Below are positions 1 through 7,670 of a DNA stretch of 64,000 nt, piece by piece (positions within the stretch are counted from its first letter, which is position 1; every line of letters starts with the position of its first letter). Under the pieces are notes generated by a model. The model did no database searches. It saw only the letters and a list, made by a program, of their open reading frames with translations, and was not told where the DNA came from. The stretch comes from Bacteroidia bacterium (GTDB taxonomy: Bacteria; Bacteroidota; Bacteroidia; SXHM01). The stretch spans positions 1 through 64,000 of the forward strand of contig JAJVIC010000006.1 in the NCBI GenBank assembly GCA_022072225.1, written 5' to 3'. The position numbers and the translations under genes were made by a program.

Positions 1-51
1 GATAATATTCAGTTATCTATTGTTTGTTAGGTTGCTAATGTAATAAATCTT

Positions 52-429
52 TTGTCAGTCAAATTCTTTGACATTATAAACAAAGAAGATTATCATGTTT
101 GCATGAATCGAATGGAACAATTGCCACCACCCCAAGAAAATATATTCAATATAACTAAGGACGAATTATTAAGACTTGATCCAGAATACGGTAAAACCCT
201 TACTAGGGGGAGTATTGCTAGCACTGTATATCTTTTATTAAATACCTATATTTATCAGGAAGATTTCACAAAAGAAGGATTAATTAATGCTGTCATAAAT
301 TCTCACAAGGGAAATACGTTGCATATAAAAGAACGAGTTGAAAAGACCGTTCAAAATTTTATTGATAAAAAGTATTTACAGATTGATGACAATGAAATAG
401 TCAAGAAAAATTTTCTACTTATTAAGTAG
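52..429 (+). CDS. Small protein of unknown function
   Basis: I do not recognise this 125-residue protein. The start drawn is a TTG at 52; an in-frame ATG lies at 103 and would remove 17 residues. A stop at 28-30 shows the gene does not run in from the left edge. The first part is proline-rich (LPPP around residues 24-26). The rest looks alpha-helical and charged, with a C-terminal half (KERVEKTVQNFIDKKYLQIDDNE) that could be a winged-helix-like end, but this is only an impression. There is no signal peptide or membrane segment. It stands alone; the next gene is on the other strand. Confidence 0.5.
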   Translation: MSVKFFDIINKEDYHVCMNRMEQLPPPQENIFNITKDELLRLDPEYGKTLTRGSIASTVYLLLNTYIYQEDFTKEGLINAVINSHKGNTLHIKERVEKTVQNFIDKKYLQIDDNEIVKKNFLLIK

Positions 430-521
430 TACGCAAATTATTTCAAAATTATAACTCATTATAACTTTCGAGTAATTTGAAGCCTTGCTTACTCATACAG
501 AATCTCTATATTAGATTTCTT

Positions 522-746
522 TTAGAAATCCAATAAATCTTTAGGATGTAGCTTCAGCACTTTCGCGAGTGCTTTGATGGTTGTTATTGTTGGGTTCTTT
601 TCACCTCGCTCTATATTCCCAACAGTATTTTTATCTAATCCTGCATCAAGAGAAAGTTGATGTTGCGAAAGTTTCTTTTCGTTTGCCAATCGCAACCTGC
701 GAAGGTTCTTACCAAAATGCTTGCAGTATTTTTTGTCAATTTCCAT
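522..746 (-). CDS. XRE-family HTH transcriptional regulator
   Basis: A small cytoplasmic DNA-binding protein with one helix-turn-helix domain filling almost its whole length. The segments LRRLRLANEKKLSQHQLS, then AGLDKNTVGNIERG and then PTITTIKALAKVLKL are the classic XRE/Cro-C1 pattern. The reading frame is open upstream to 785, but I choose the ATG at 746 (MEIDKKYC), which gives 74 residues and starts just before the HTH. The extra 13 upstream residues would be hydrophobic and unlike the family. A palindrome at 784-799 lies just upstream and is a likely operator, suggesting autoregulation. No partner gene is adjacent. Confidence 0.8.
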   Translation of the reverse strand: MEIDKKYCKHFGKNLRRLRLANEKKLSQHQLSLDAGLDKNTVGNIERGEKNPTITTIKALAKVLKLHPKDLLDF

Positions 747-783
747 TCCATTACAAATGACATAAAGAAAATTTTCGAAAACC

Positions 784-799
784 ACCTACTGTAGTAGGT
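784..799. promoter_or_regulatory. Palindrome upstream of the XRE gene, possible operator
   Basis: ACCTAC and GTAGGT are perfect 6-base arms separated by TGTA. The centre is about 45 bases upstream of the chosen start of the XRE gene (746). This is the usual place for an autoregulatory operator of such a protein. Binding is inferred, not shown. The remaining bases to 1036 hold only a weak 69-codon reading frame (813-1022) that I do not accept as a gene. Confidence 0.4.
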
Positions 800-1036
800 A
801 TTTTATTTATATTTGCTCAACAAAAAATCTCATCTCAAACAAAAAGCAATGAAATCAATACTTCTAGCAATTCTGTTTACAATTGAAACAAGTCAAGTCT
901 ACAATCAGACGAAGTACCAATATGCAGGAGTTAGGATAATATGGGCAATCATCTTCTACAAGATATTTGCTTATAAAGAAAAGGAAATGAAAAACAGAAT
1001 TGCTTCTATTTCAAAAAACTAAAACAATAACTTGAA

Positions 1037-1070
1037 CAGCGAAAGCCGAAAAGCTGAACAAAGAGTAGGC
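1037..1070 (+). promoter_or_regulatory. Conserved leader motif, copy A
   Basis: The block contains AGCGAAAGCCGAAAAGCTG followed by AACAAAGAGTAGGC and ends 17 bases before the ATG at 1088. Nearly the same block, with one substitution and a small indel, lies on the minus strand at 62336-62367 in front of a lipoprotein gene. Order of complementary pieces: CAGC (1037-1040), GCC (1045-1047), GCTG (1053-1056), GGC (1068-1070). CAGC can pair with GCTG and GCC with GGC, which would be an H-type pseudoknot with short stems. A regulatory leader RNA is inferred. Confidence 0.45.
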
Positions 1071-1087
1071 AAATAAACCAAATAACA

Positions 1088-2779
1088 ATGAAAAAATTAA
1101 TGCTTCTTTTTTTTGCGTTTGTATGTTCATTTCTTCATGCAAACGCACAATCCCCTCAATGGCTTTGGGCTAAATCTGCATATGGCCCTGAAAACGATTG
1201 GGCTAAAAGTGTTGCAATAGACCAAGATGGAAATGTTGCTATCACAGGTCATTACTTCAGTGAGTGGCTTCATTATGGTCCGGGCTTAGAATTAACCAAT
1301 ACTGACAATCTTGGCAGTGCTGATGCCTTCATCGTGAAATATGATCCAGAGGGAAATGTGCTATGGGGGAAAAACGCAGGTGGTGATAATGGAGACGGAG
1401 GAGTTGCACTTTGCTTTGATGCAAGCGGCAACTTGTATGTAACAGGTGGATTTTACAGTAGCTCCATCACCTTTGGGACAACTATACTTACCAATACTAG
1501 TGAAGGTAGTCGGGATATTTTTTTAGTGAAATATAGTCCAACAGGTAGTATTGTATGGGCACAAAGTTATGGTGGAGATGATGAGGATATTGTAGGTAAT
1601 ATAACGGTTGACCCTTCCGGTAGTGTTATTCTTATTGGCAACTTTGAAAGTTCCTCAATCTCATTTGGTACTGAAACACTCACCAATGGTTCGAGTGGAA
1701 AAGATATGTTTATAGTAAAACATAATTCTTCAGGCGATTTAGAATGGGTAGAACAGGAAGATGGGGGAACTAATACAAACCCAAAAGATGTAAAAACGGA
1801 TGCAAGCGGAAACGTTTATGTGGTCGGAAGTTTTACACGAACTACGTTGCAACTTGGAAGCGTGACCTTAACGAATTCTAGTCCAGGAGAAGAAGATGTT
1901 TTTCTCGTGAAATATAATACTGGTGGTGGTGTTAATTGGGCAAAGAGTGCAGTTGGAGAGGATAATAACAGAAATGATGGAGGAACAGCGCTTGCCATTG
2001 ATGGAAGTAATAATATTTACATTACAGGATATTTTTCGTGCCAATCTATTACATTTGGAAGTATTACGTTGGATAATGAAAGTATATTTGGTTCTGCTGA
2101 TATTTTCCTTGTAAAATATGATGATCAGGGTACCGTCCTTTGGGGGAAACGTGCTGATGCAGCAGGTGTAAATGATATTGCATGTGGTGCAAATGGAAAC
2201 ATCTATTTGGTTGGAGAATTTGACACAGATAATTTAGATTTTGGGAATTTTACTATTGTAAATAATGGGTCAACAGATGTATATCTTGCACAGTATAACA
2301 GTTCAGGAGCAGTTGTAGCAGCAGAAAGACATGGTTGTTATGTGTGGGATTATGGAACAAGTATTGCAGCAAATACAACAGGCGATATTTGGGTAGCAGG
2401 AGCATTCCGGGACTGTATAGGATTTGGTACTAATTCTTTGGATAATGTTGACCAGAATGATAATACAACTGATGTTTATGTCGCTAAATATGGTGTTCCA
2501 TCAACAAGTGGCATTAGTGAAAATGTTTTGAATGAAATGCAAATAATTCCAAATCCATCTTCTGGGAATTTTACTTTGTCATTTAATTTAACTACTCCAA
2601 AAGAATATCAAATCAATATAGTTGATGCATTAGGCCAGAATGTTTTCTTTAAAACTGGGCAAGCAATAGGAGAAACAAAAAATATCTTTACCTTAGAGCA
2701 CCTTACATCCGGTATCTACGCAGTACAAGTAAGCATAGGAGAAGAATTGATTCGCAAAAATATTATTATAGTTCATTAA
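1088..2779 (+). CDS. Secreted SBBP-repeat protein with T9SS type A sorting domain
   Basis: An exported protein of 563 residues. Residues 1-20 are a clear signal peptide (KK, hydrophobic core, then ANA before QSPQ). Residues of about 25-470 consist of some eight repeats with the pattern DAFIVKYDPEGNVLWGK and GNVYVVGSF, the SBBP type, expected to fold as a beta-propeller. The last 80 residues (IIPNPSSGNFTLSF to the end, with LTSGIYAVQVS) match the T9SS type A C-terminal sorting domain, so the protein should cross the outer membrane and be anchored or released by T9SS. It is a single gene between the leader motif at 1037-1070 and a strong terminator. Its substrate or adhesion partner is unknown. 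Confidence 0.9.
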   Translation: MKKLMLLFFAFVCSFLHANAQSPQWLWAKSAYGPENDWAKSVAIDQDGNVAITGHYFSEWLHYGPGLELTNTDNLGSADAFIVKYDPEGNVLWGKNAGGDNGDGGVALCFDASGNLYVTGGFYSSSITFGTTILTNTSEGSRDIFLVKYSPTGSIVWAQSYGGDDEDIVGNITVDPSGSVILIGNFESSSISFGTETLTNGSSGKDMFIVKHNSSGDLEWVEQEDGGTNTNPKDVKTDASGNVYVVGSFTRTTLQLGSVTLTNSSPGEEDVFLVKYNTGGGVNWAKSAVGEDNNRNDGGTALAIDGSNNIYITGYFSCQSITFGSITLDNESIFGSADIFLVKYDDQGTVLWGKRADAAGVNDIACGANGNIYLVGEFDTDNLDFGNFTIVNNGSTDVYLAQYNSSGAVVAAERHGCYVWDYGTSIAANTTGDIWVAGAFRDCIGFGTNSLDNVDQNDNTTDVYVAKYGVPSTSGISENVLNEMQIIPNPSSGNFTLSFNLTTPKEYQINIVDALGQNVFFKTGQAIGETKNIFTLEHLTSGIYAVQVSIGEELIRKNIIIVH

Positions 2780-2818
2780 TGTGTGCCCCCCACGTGCGAG
2801 TGCTATAGAATAGCACAA

Positions 2819-2850
2819 ATGAAAAAGCCACTTAAGGGTGGCTTTTTCAT
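2819..2850. terminator. Bidirectional intrinsic terminator
   Basis: A perfect 13-base inverted repeat (ATGAAAAAGCCAC and GTGGCTTTTTCAT) has a 6-base loop, with the A-run and T-run at the stem base. It lies between two convergent genes (ending at 2779 and 2863) and should serve both. A second small hairpin, GTGCTAT-AGA-ATAGCAC at 2800-2816, sits just before it. Confidence 0.85.
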
Positions 2851-2862
2851 TGTTGAATTATA

Positions 2863-3372
2863 TTATTTTTCAAAATAATAATAGGCAAGTGAAAGGGAGA
2901 TAGCATCAAACATGCCCATATAGTAATCTTCAGAAGTCCACGGTTTTCGCTCTCTTGGTAACTTATAAGAAAATTGCGGCATCCATTTCGTAATAGTTTT
3001 TGCAATTTCAAATTTGGTTTTTGAATTCACTTTTTCAAAAACCTTTCTCACTTCCTCACGAGAATATGAGTGAACTTTTAAATCGGTTGCATTGGAATAT
3101 TTTTCTATTGATTTGAGAAGGTTAATGACACGAGGGGATTTCGTTAAAGATTTTACTTTAGCGTTTGGTAAAACTAATCGAGAGGGTTTTAAGCGATCAA
3201 TGAGTTCTTTCATTCGCAGAAGACTCTTTCCGTTTTCCAGTGGACGGATTGTAATAATACCGCAATCCCTCGGTAGGTCATTATTTTCAAAGGAAGCATA
3301 TCCAAACCCGCGATGATTTGGATAGAGGGCTAGGACTCGATTAGTTTTTTTCGTACTCATACTGATACTCAT
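2863..3372 (-). CDS. RuvC/RNase H-fold-like protein
   Basis: A 169-residue cytoplasmic protein. The beginning (NRVLALYPNHRGFGYASFE) has the shape of the first strands of RuvC-like resolvases, where the family has an IDPG-type motif. Here the expected catalytic Asp is replaced (LYPN). The C-terminal DAISLSLAYYY resembles the last acidic helix of the same fold. Enzyme activity is therefore doubtful; a structural or binding role is possible. The start overlaps the upstream XRE gene by 32 bases (or 20 from the alternative Met at 3360), so the two are almost certainly co-translated. The fold is a judgement from motif shape only. Confidence 0.6.
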   Translation of the reverse strand: MSISMSTKKTNRVLALYPNHRGFGYASFENNDLPRDCGIITIRPLENGKSLLRMKELIDRLKPSRLVLPNAKVKSLTKSPRVINLLKSIEKYSNATDLKVHSYSREEVRKVFEKVNSKTKFEIAKTITKWMPQFSYKLPRERKPWTSEDYYMGMFDAISLSLAYYYFEK

Positions 3373-3703
3373 CAGTTAACTTATTAAAAGCAGCTTGAAG
3401 GGTATCAATGCGAGCCTTGGATTTCGGACTTATTTGTTCCTTTTCAATTAAATTTATAAGATCTGGTATTTTGTTTAATACTTGTTGTTTTAAAGTATTT
3501 CGTTGCGCATTGAAGTATGCGAGAGCCGGGGCTTCAAAGAGTAGATTATAAAGAAGAATAATTTCGAGATGAGGGGAACGATTGCCTTTCTCGAATTTAC
3601 AAACATTTGTGGTGTCTTTAAAGCCAAGTAAGAATGCAATATCTGATTGCATAATTGGTGTTTGCTTACGATGAGAACGTAGCTTATCTATTATGTCGTA
3701 CAT
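3341..3703 (-). CDS. XRE-family HTH regulator paired with the RuvC-like gene
   Basis: A 120-residue protein with an N-terminal helix-turn-helix (residues about 1-60: IMQSDIAFLLGFKDTTNVCKFE, then SPHLEIILLYNLLF). The rest is helical, with a charged C-terminal half (residues 70-120). The motif CKFEKGNR is the usual recognition-helix end of XRE proteins. It is the first gene of a two-gene unit and its 3' end overlaps the RuvC-like gene. Pairs of this kind occur in Bacteroidota mobile elements, to my knowledge without a defined role. It lies next to the replication and integration genes, so it may regulate them. Confidence 0.75.
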   Translation of the reverse strand: MYDIIDKLRSHRKQTPIMQSDIAFLLGFKDTTNVCKFEKGNRSPHLEIILLYNLLFEAPALAYFNAQRNTLKQQVLNKIPDLINLIEKEQISPKSKARIDTLQAAFNKLTDEYQYEYEKN

Positions 3704-3881
3704 GAATTATTGTAAATGAACTAATAACAGTGTTAATAGTAATCTGTTTGAGATAGAGAAAAAGAGAAGAAAATTTGGCAATACGCCAAATTTTTTCGTG
3801 GTAACACAGCTTTTCGTGAACAACCTGTGTTTAGTGGTTTTTCAGGTGGGGAAATACATTTTATTTCAAGGAAATTCCTTT

Positions 3882-3904
3882 ATACGTGATTAAAAATCAC
3901 GTAT
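3882..3904 (-). terminator. Hairpin at the 3' end of the replication-protein gene
   Basis: ATACGTGATT and AATCACGTAT are perfect 10-base arms around AAA. The hairpin directly abuts the TGA stop of the minus-strand gene (3905-3907). There is no long T-run after it, so it may be a weak terminator or an RNA-stabilising hairpin. The other 180 bases of this gap hold no gene that I can support. Confidence 0.5.
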
Positions 3905-4378
3905 TCAATTTCTTGAAAGAAATGTTTCAATGTGTACCATGCAGTTCTCTTTTGTATTATTTTCTTTTTTAATATTTTTCTTGTTATACGTTGTTATTTG
4001 CACTGGTATATCATTGTTTTTTGCACTACTTGAAGTAGTTTTTTGCATTGGTTGAAAGGCGTAATAAATATATGATTTACCTTTTCTTGAAAGAGGGGTA
4101 GAGAGGTCTTTGCCTGGATAGTTTGTAACACTGATAAGGCCTTTTTCTAAGAGCGTTTGGATTGCAGAAGATATGGTGCGTTTTGCAAGTCCTGTTTTCT
4201 TCATGAATTGACCTGCTGTTATTCGGTCCCTCTCTTTCCGTTTTCCCGTCACTTTATTAACCCACCCATATGTTCCCCGGATAATGACTAAAAGCACCAT
4301 GATTACAGATGGTGAAAGCTTGGAAAGATGTACGTCAAAGATACTATTGGGAACTGGTGTTATTTCTTTGAATTCCAT
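3905..4378 (-). CDS. Phage replication protein O-like (winged helix)
   Basis: A 157-residue protein. Residues 1-100 match the N-terminal domain of phage replication protein O: EITPVPNSIFDVHLSKLSP, then TYGWVNK, then ITAGQFMKKTGLAKRTISSAIQ, then LLEKGLI. In the family this domain binds the replication origin and recruits the helicase. The C-terminal part (about 100-157) is low-complexity, rich in N, K and T, and much shorter than in full O proteins, so the helicase-recruiting part seems absent. It is divergent from the recombinase unit, with 110 bases between them. A role in replication of the element, or as a regulator, is inferred. Confidence 0.7.
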   Translation of the reverse strand: MEFKEITPVPNSIFDVHLSKLSPSVIMVLLVIIRGTYGWVNKVTGKRKERDRITAGQFMKKTGLAKRTISSAIQTLLEKGLISVTNYPGKDLSTPLSRKGKSYIYYAFQPMQKTTSSSAKNNDIPVQITTYNKKNIKKENNTKENCMVHIETFLSRN

Positions 4379-4488
4379 CCGAGGAGTATCTGCTTTTTAG
4401 GGAAAGAAAAAAGTAGAGAGAAATTGTTATTTCGTTAAGCAATTTTTCGTCTCTTTTTAATCTAAAGTTGATTAGATATTCTCTTTAA

Positions 4489-4812
4489 ATGGAAGAGATA
4501 TTTACATCAAAAACTGAAACTGATAGAATTGACGCACTACACGGCAATGTCAATCAGCGTACAAATTTTGAACCTAAAGAGGGGCAATCGGGCTTGCTGT
4601 GTAGTAACAAAAAGCTGAGCGATTGTCCCTCTTTGTGTTATGAGTTTATTGAGAACAAAGAAAAACTGAATAAGGCATTTGATATACTTTTTGAAGAGAT
4701 CCTGATTAATAGAGTAATCAAAACTCAGTATGACCAAAAAACCAATAGCAGTATATGCGAGAGTTTCGACAGCAAAACAAGAGGAGGAAAAAACGATACA
4801 AAACCAGTTTGA
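4489..4812 (+). CDS. Small ORF upstream of and overlapping the serine recombinase
   Basis: A 107-residue reading frame whose last 83 bases overlap the start of the recombinase in another frame. The part before the overlap (residues 1-80) looks protein-like, with a helical stretch NKEKLNKAFDILFEEI. The overlapped tail is probably only a by-product of the recombinase frame. It could be a small co-translated partner of the recombinase. I do not recognise a family. Confidence 0.45.
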   Translation: MEEIFTSKTETDRIDALHGNVNQRTNFEPKEGQSGLLCSNKKLSDCPSLCYEFIENKEKLNKAFDILFEEILINRVIKTQYDQKTNSSICESFDSKTRGGKNDTKPV

Positions 4813-6592
4813 AGCGTGCAAAGAATTTGCTGAGAAAAATAATTATGAAATTGTAACCAAATATACTGATGAAGGATGGAGTGGAGATATGCTTGCCCGT
4901 CCGGCACTTGATAATTTAAGACAGGATTTAAAAACAAAATTCTGGGAAGCTGTCCTTATCTATGATCCTGACCGTCTAGCAAGAAGATACTCATATCAGG
5001 AACTAGTTATGGATGAAATAAAAGAAGCTGGGAAAGAAGTTTTATTTGTCACAATCGAATCACCTAAAAATAGTGAGGATAAGATTCTTCATGGCGTGCG
5101 AGGATTGTTTGCAGAGTATGAACGAGCAAAAATCAAAGAGCGTTTTCGATTAGGTAGAATGCGAAAATTAAAAGAAGGACATATCATTATTGCCCGCCCT
5201 TTATATGGATATTCATATACTCCAAAGAAAGATAATGTACATGGGTTTTATACCATCAATGAAGAAGAAGCGAATGTTGTGAGAATGGTATTTAATGCAA
5301 GCGCTGAAGGATTATCAATAAAAAAAATTATCCGAATGCTTCTTGCAATGAGTATTAAACCTCAAAGAAGCATCAGAGGTGCTTGGAGTACAAGTACGAT
5401 AAGTCGAATGCTGAGACACCGGGGATACGTTGGAGAAGCTCATTATGGAAGCACGTATGGAGTCGAGCCGCAAAAACCAACATCAAATCAGAAATACAGA
5501 AAAGTAAAGAAGAGTTGCAGAAGATTAAAACCGAGGGATGAATGGTTTATTATACCTATTCCTCCAATAATTGATATTCTCCTTTTTACAAAAGTTCAGG
5601 AAAAACTAAAATATAACAGGGAGTTTTCAAATAGAAATAGAAAGAATGAATATTTACTTACTGGTAAAGTATTTTGCTCATGTGGGAGTAAGCGGTATGG
5701 CGAATCATCTCAAAGAAAAACGAATTCATTGTATTACCGGTGTTCAAATAGACATGATAGATTCCCATTCAATAAAACGTGTACTGAAAACTGTATTTCA
5801 GCAAGTAATATTGATAATCAAATATGGAATAAATTAAAGGAGCTCTTAACATCTCCTGCTCTCATTCAAGAACAGATAAACCGCTGGCAAAAGGAAAAGA
5901 TAGATAAAATGCAATTCTCAAATACTGATGTTGAAGCATTGAAAAAGGAAATATCTAAACTTGAAAAGGAGAAGGAGCGATATACCATTGCTTACGGAGA
6001 GGGGATTTTAACAATGGAGAAGCTAAGAGAATATACTGAAAATATAAAGATTAGGACTTCAAATATTCAAGACCAAATATCGAAATCAGAGGAAGTGACA
6101 AGTAATTTACAATCAACTTTTATGAATGAAGGCACCATAGAGCAATTTTCAAAAGAGGTGTTAAAAACGATAAACAATCCTGATTTTGAATTCAAAAGAG
6201 TAGTAGTGCGTATGGTTATAGATAAGGTTATTGGTTCAGATAGTGGCATTCATGTTTCGGGTCATATTCCATTAAATACTCTTCAGAATTTCTGCAATAA
6301 CTATGTCATAAAAGAAGATGACCTAACTGAAAATTTTGTATCGGAACCCTATACAATGTATTCATACTGCCGCACTGATGGGATTCCTGTAAAAAAAACT
6401 GTATCCCCTTTAAAATTGAGTTCCAAACACAAGGAGGTCGGGAATTCAATTCAACAATCTGTTGGATTGAGTTCCAAAGACTGCGAAGATGGGAGTGCAA
6501 TAATGTCAACATTAAGTTCCAATCATAAAGATAAGTGGAACACAATCTCACAGGTAAAAATCCCCTTTCAATTCACAATTTACCTGACATAA
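4730..6592 (+). CDS. Large serine recombinase (site-specific integrase)
   Basis: A 620-residue recombinase that should integrate or excise the element. Order of domains: the resolvase catalytic domain at residues 1-145 (AVYARVSTAKQ with nucleophile Ser13; DRLARR; an ERAKIKER helix), the recombinase domain at about 160-290 (GYSYTPKKD, then SISRMLRHRGYVGE-like segment), a zinc ribbon at about 310-360 (CSCGSKRYGESS, then YYRCSNRHDR, then CTENC), a coiled coil at about 395-460, and a C-terminal tail. This is the normal architecture and length of large serine integrases. The tail from about residue 560 carries a short imperfect repeat (SSKHKE, SSKDCE, SSNHKD). No att sites could be recognised. Confidence 0.93.
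   Translation: MTKKPIAVYARVSTAKQEEEKTIQNQFEACKEFAEKNNYEIVTKYTDEGWSGDMLARPALDNLRQDLKTKFWEAVLIYDPDRLARRYSYQELVMDEIKEAGKEVLFVTIESPKNSEDKILHGVRGLFAEYERAKIKERFRLGRMRKLKEGHIIIARPLYGYSYTPKKDNVHGFYTINEEEANVVRMVFNASAEGLSIKKIIRMLLAMSIKPQRSIRGAWSTSTISRMLRHRGYVGEAHYGSTYGVEPQKPTSNQKYRKVKKSCRRLKPRDEWFIIPIPPIIDILLFTKVQEKLKYNREFSNRNRKNEYLLTGKVFCSCGSKRYGESSQRKTNSLYYRCSNRHDRFPFNKTCTENCISASNIDNQIWNKLKELLTSPALIQEQINRWQKEKIDKMQFSNTDVEALKKEISKLEKEKERYTIAYGEGILTMEKLREYTENIKIRTSNIQDQISKSEEVTSNLQSTFMNEGTIEQFSKEVLKTINNPDFEFKRVVVRMVIDKVIGSDSGIHVSGHIPLNTLQNFCNNYVIKEDDLTENFVSEPYTMYSYCRTDGIPVKKTVSPLKLSSKHKEVGNSIQQSVGLSSKDCEDGSAIMSTLSSNHKDKWNTISQVKIPFQFTIYLT
6413..6560 (+). repeat. Imperfect tandem repeat in the recombinase 3' end
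   Basis: A unit beginning with ttgagttccaa (or ttaagttccaa) recurs about every 50 bases, around 6416, 6465 and 6514. It gives the peptide pattern L-S-S-(K/N)-x-(K/C)-x-x-x-x-N/S. The repeats are coding and lie in the last 60 codons, outside all known recombinase domains. Confidence 0.45.
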
Positions 6593-6764
6593 GGGAAATT
6601 GACAGTTGGAATGGTGAAGATGAAAAACGAAATGCCAGTAGTAAAATAATTCCCTTTGAATTTAAAATATCCTTACCTCCACAGTTAAGAAAAAGGAATT
6701 GATTATGAGGCTAAATCTATAAATAGATAAAATCTTTTTAAATTTCTGCTTCAAAGGCATTGAA

Positions 6765-7598
6765 ATGGAAGAGGATTTTAACGAAGCGGAACTTGATAAA
6801 CTTATTGATGAAAGCTTCAATAAAGAATTGCATAACGTAATGGCAAATAAGATTGCACCTTATACATGTCATTTCCTGAAACAAGAGGGTGAAAAAGTGA
6901 AACCATTTGCGTCTGGTGTATTAGCAAAATTGGGCGGCTCCTATTACATTCTCACAGCTTCTCATGTTATAGAGGACTGGTCTAATCAGAACAAGCTATT
7001 TCTCGAAGTTCAACCTGAATTCTATGTTTCTGTTGCCGGTAAAGGATCGGGAACTGAAATACACAAAGACAGAAAAATTGACATAGCTTACATAAAACTT
7101 GCGAAAAAGATGATACCTATTCTAAAAATGTGGTATCAGTTCCTTACGATTAGCAAGTTTTTGCATAATAGAAAATCAGTGCTTGAAGCAAATTATTGTG
7201 TGTTTGGATTTCCTTCGCAGTTGAGTAAAACAAAAAATGGAGTATTTAAAAGTAAAGCCGTTGGATATCATCTAAAACCCATTCCTGATAAGGTTTACAG
7301 ACACTATGGATTTGATTTCTTATCTCATTACGTTTTGGAATTTAAAGGAAAGGCAACGAACATAGAAACCGGAGTAAGAGAAAAAATAAGAACCCAGCAT
7401 TATGGGCTAAGCGGAGGTGGGTTATGGTACATCACCCTTGATTTCAAAAGGAATAAATTAATATCAAGAGCACATTTAATAGGTATTATGTCTGAGTTTA
7501 GAAGGGATAGATATGATTGCCTCGTAGCAAATCGTATAGAGATAATCCTAGCTACCTTACATCATGATGAAGGTTTACAGATAAAGCAAAAGAAGTAA
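6765..7598 (+). CDS. Trypsin-like serine protease, cytoplasmic
   Basis: A 277-residue protein with a complete trypsin-fold catalytic triad visible: His67 in LTASHVIED, Asp106 in KIDIAYIKL and Ser216 in YGLSGGGLW. There is no signal peptide, so it should act inside the cell. Intracellular trypsin-like proteases of this kind are common in bacterial defence loci, where they cleave an effector or act when infection is sensed; that role is inferred here from the surrounding defence genes. It stands alone between the recombinase and the TraG-like ATPase, with 170 and 70 bases on either side. No obvious substrate gene is next to it. Confidence 0.75.
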   Translation: MEEDFNEAELDKLIDESFNKELHNVMANKIAPYTCHFLKQEGEKVKPFASGVLAKLGGSYYILTASHVIEDWSNQNKLFLEVQPEFYVSVAGKGSGTEIHKDRKIDIAYIKLAKKMIPILKMWYQFLTISKFLHNRKSVLEANYCVFGFPSQLSKTKNGVFKSKAVGYHLKPIPDKVYRHYGFDFLSHYVLEFKGKATNIETGVREKIRTQHYGLSGGGLWYITLDFKRNKLISRAHLIGIMSEFRRDRYDCLVANRIEIILATLHHDEGLQIKQKK

Positions 7599-7670
7599 GC
7601 GAAGCCAATATATAGTTTTCTCAAAAAATTGATACTTGTTTGAGTTCTTGAAAGCGATGAAACTGCGTTC

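Noticed and set aside
813-1022. 69-codon reading frame on the plus strand
   Set aside because: Low-complexity, no recognisable motif, sits in the gap between an XRE operator and the leader motif; its composition looks like AT-rich noncoding DNA.
4730-6592. attL/attR direct repeats of the serine recombinase
   Set aside because: No convincing direct repeat flanking the cargo was found by eye; large serine recombinase cores can be as short as two bases, so absence is not informative.
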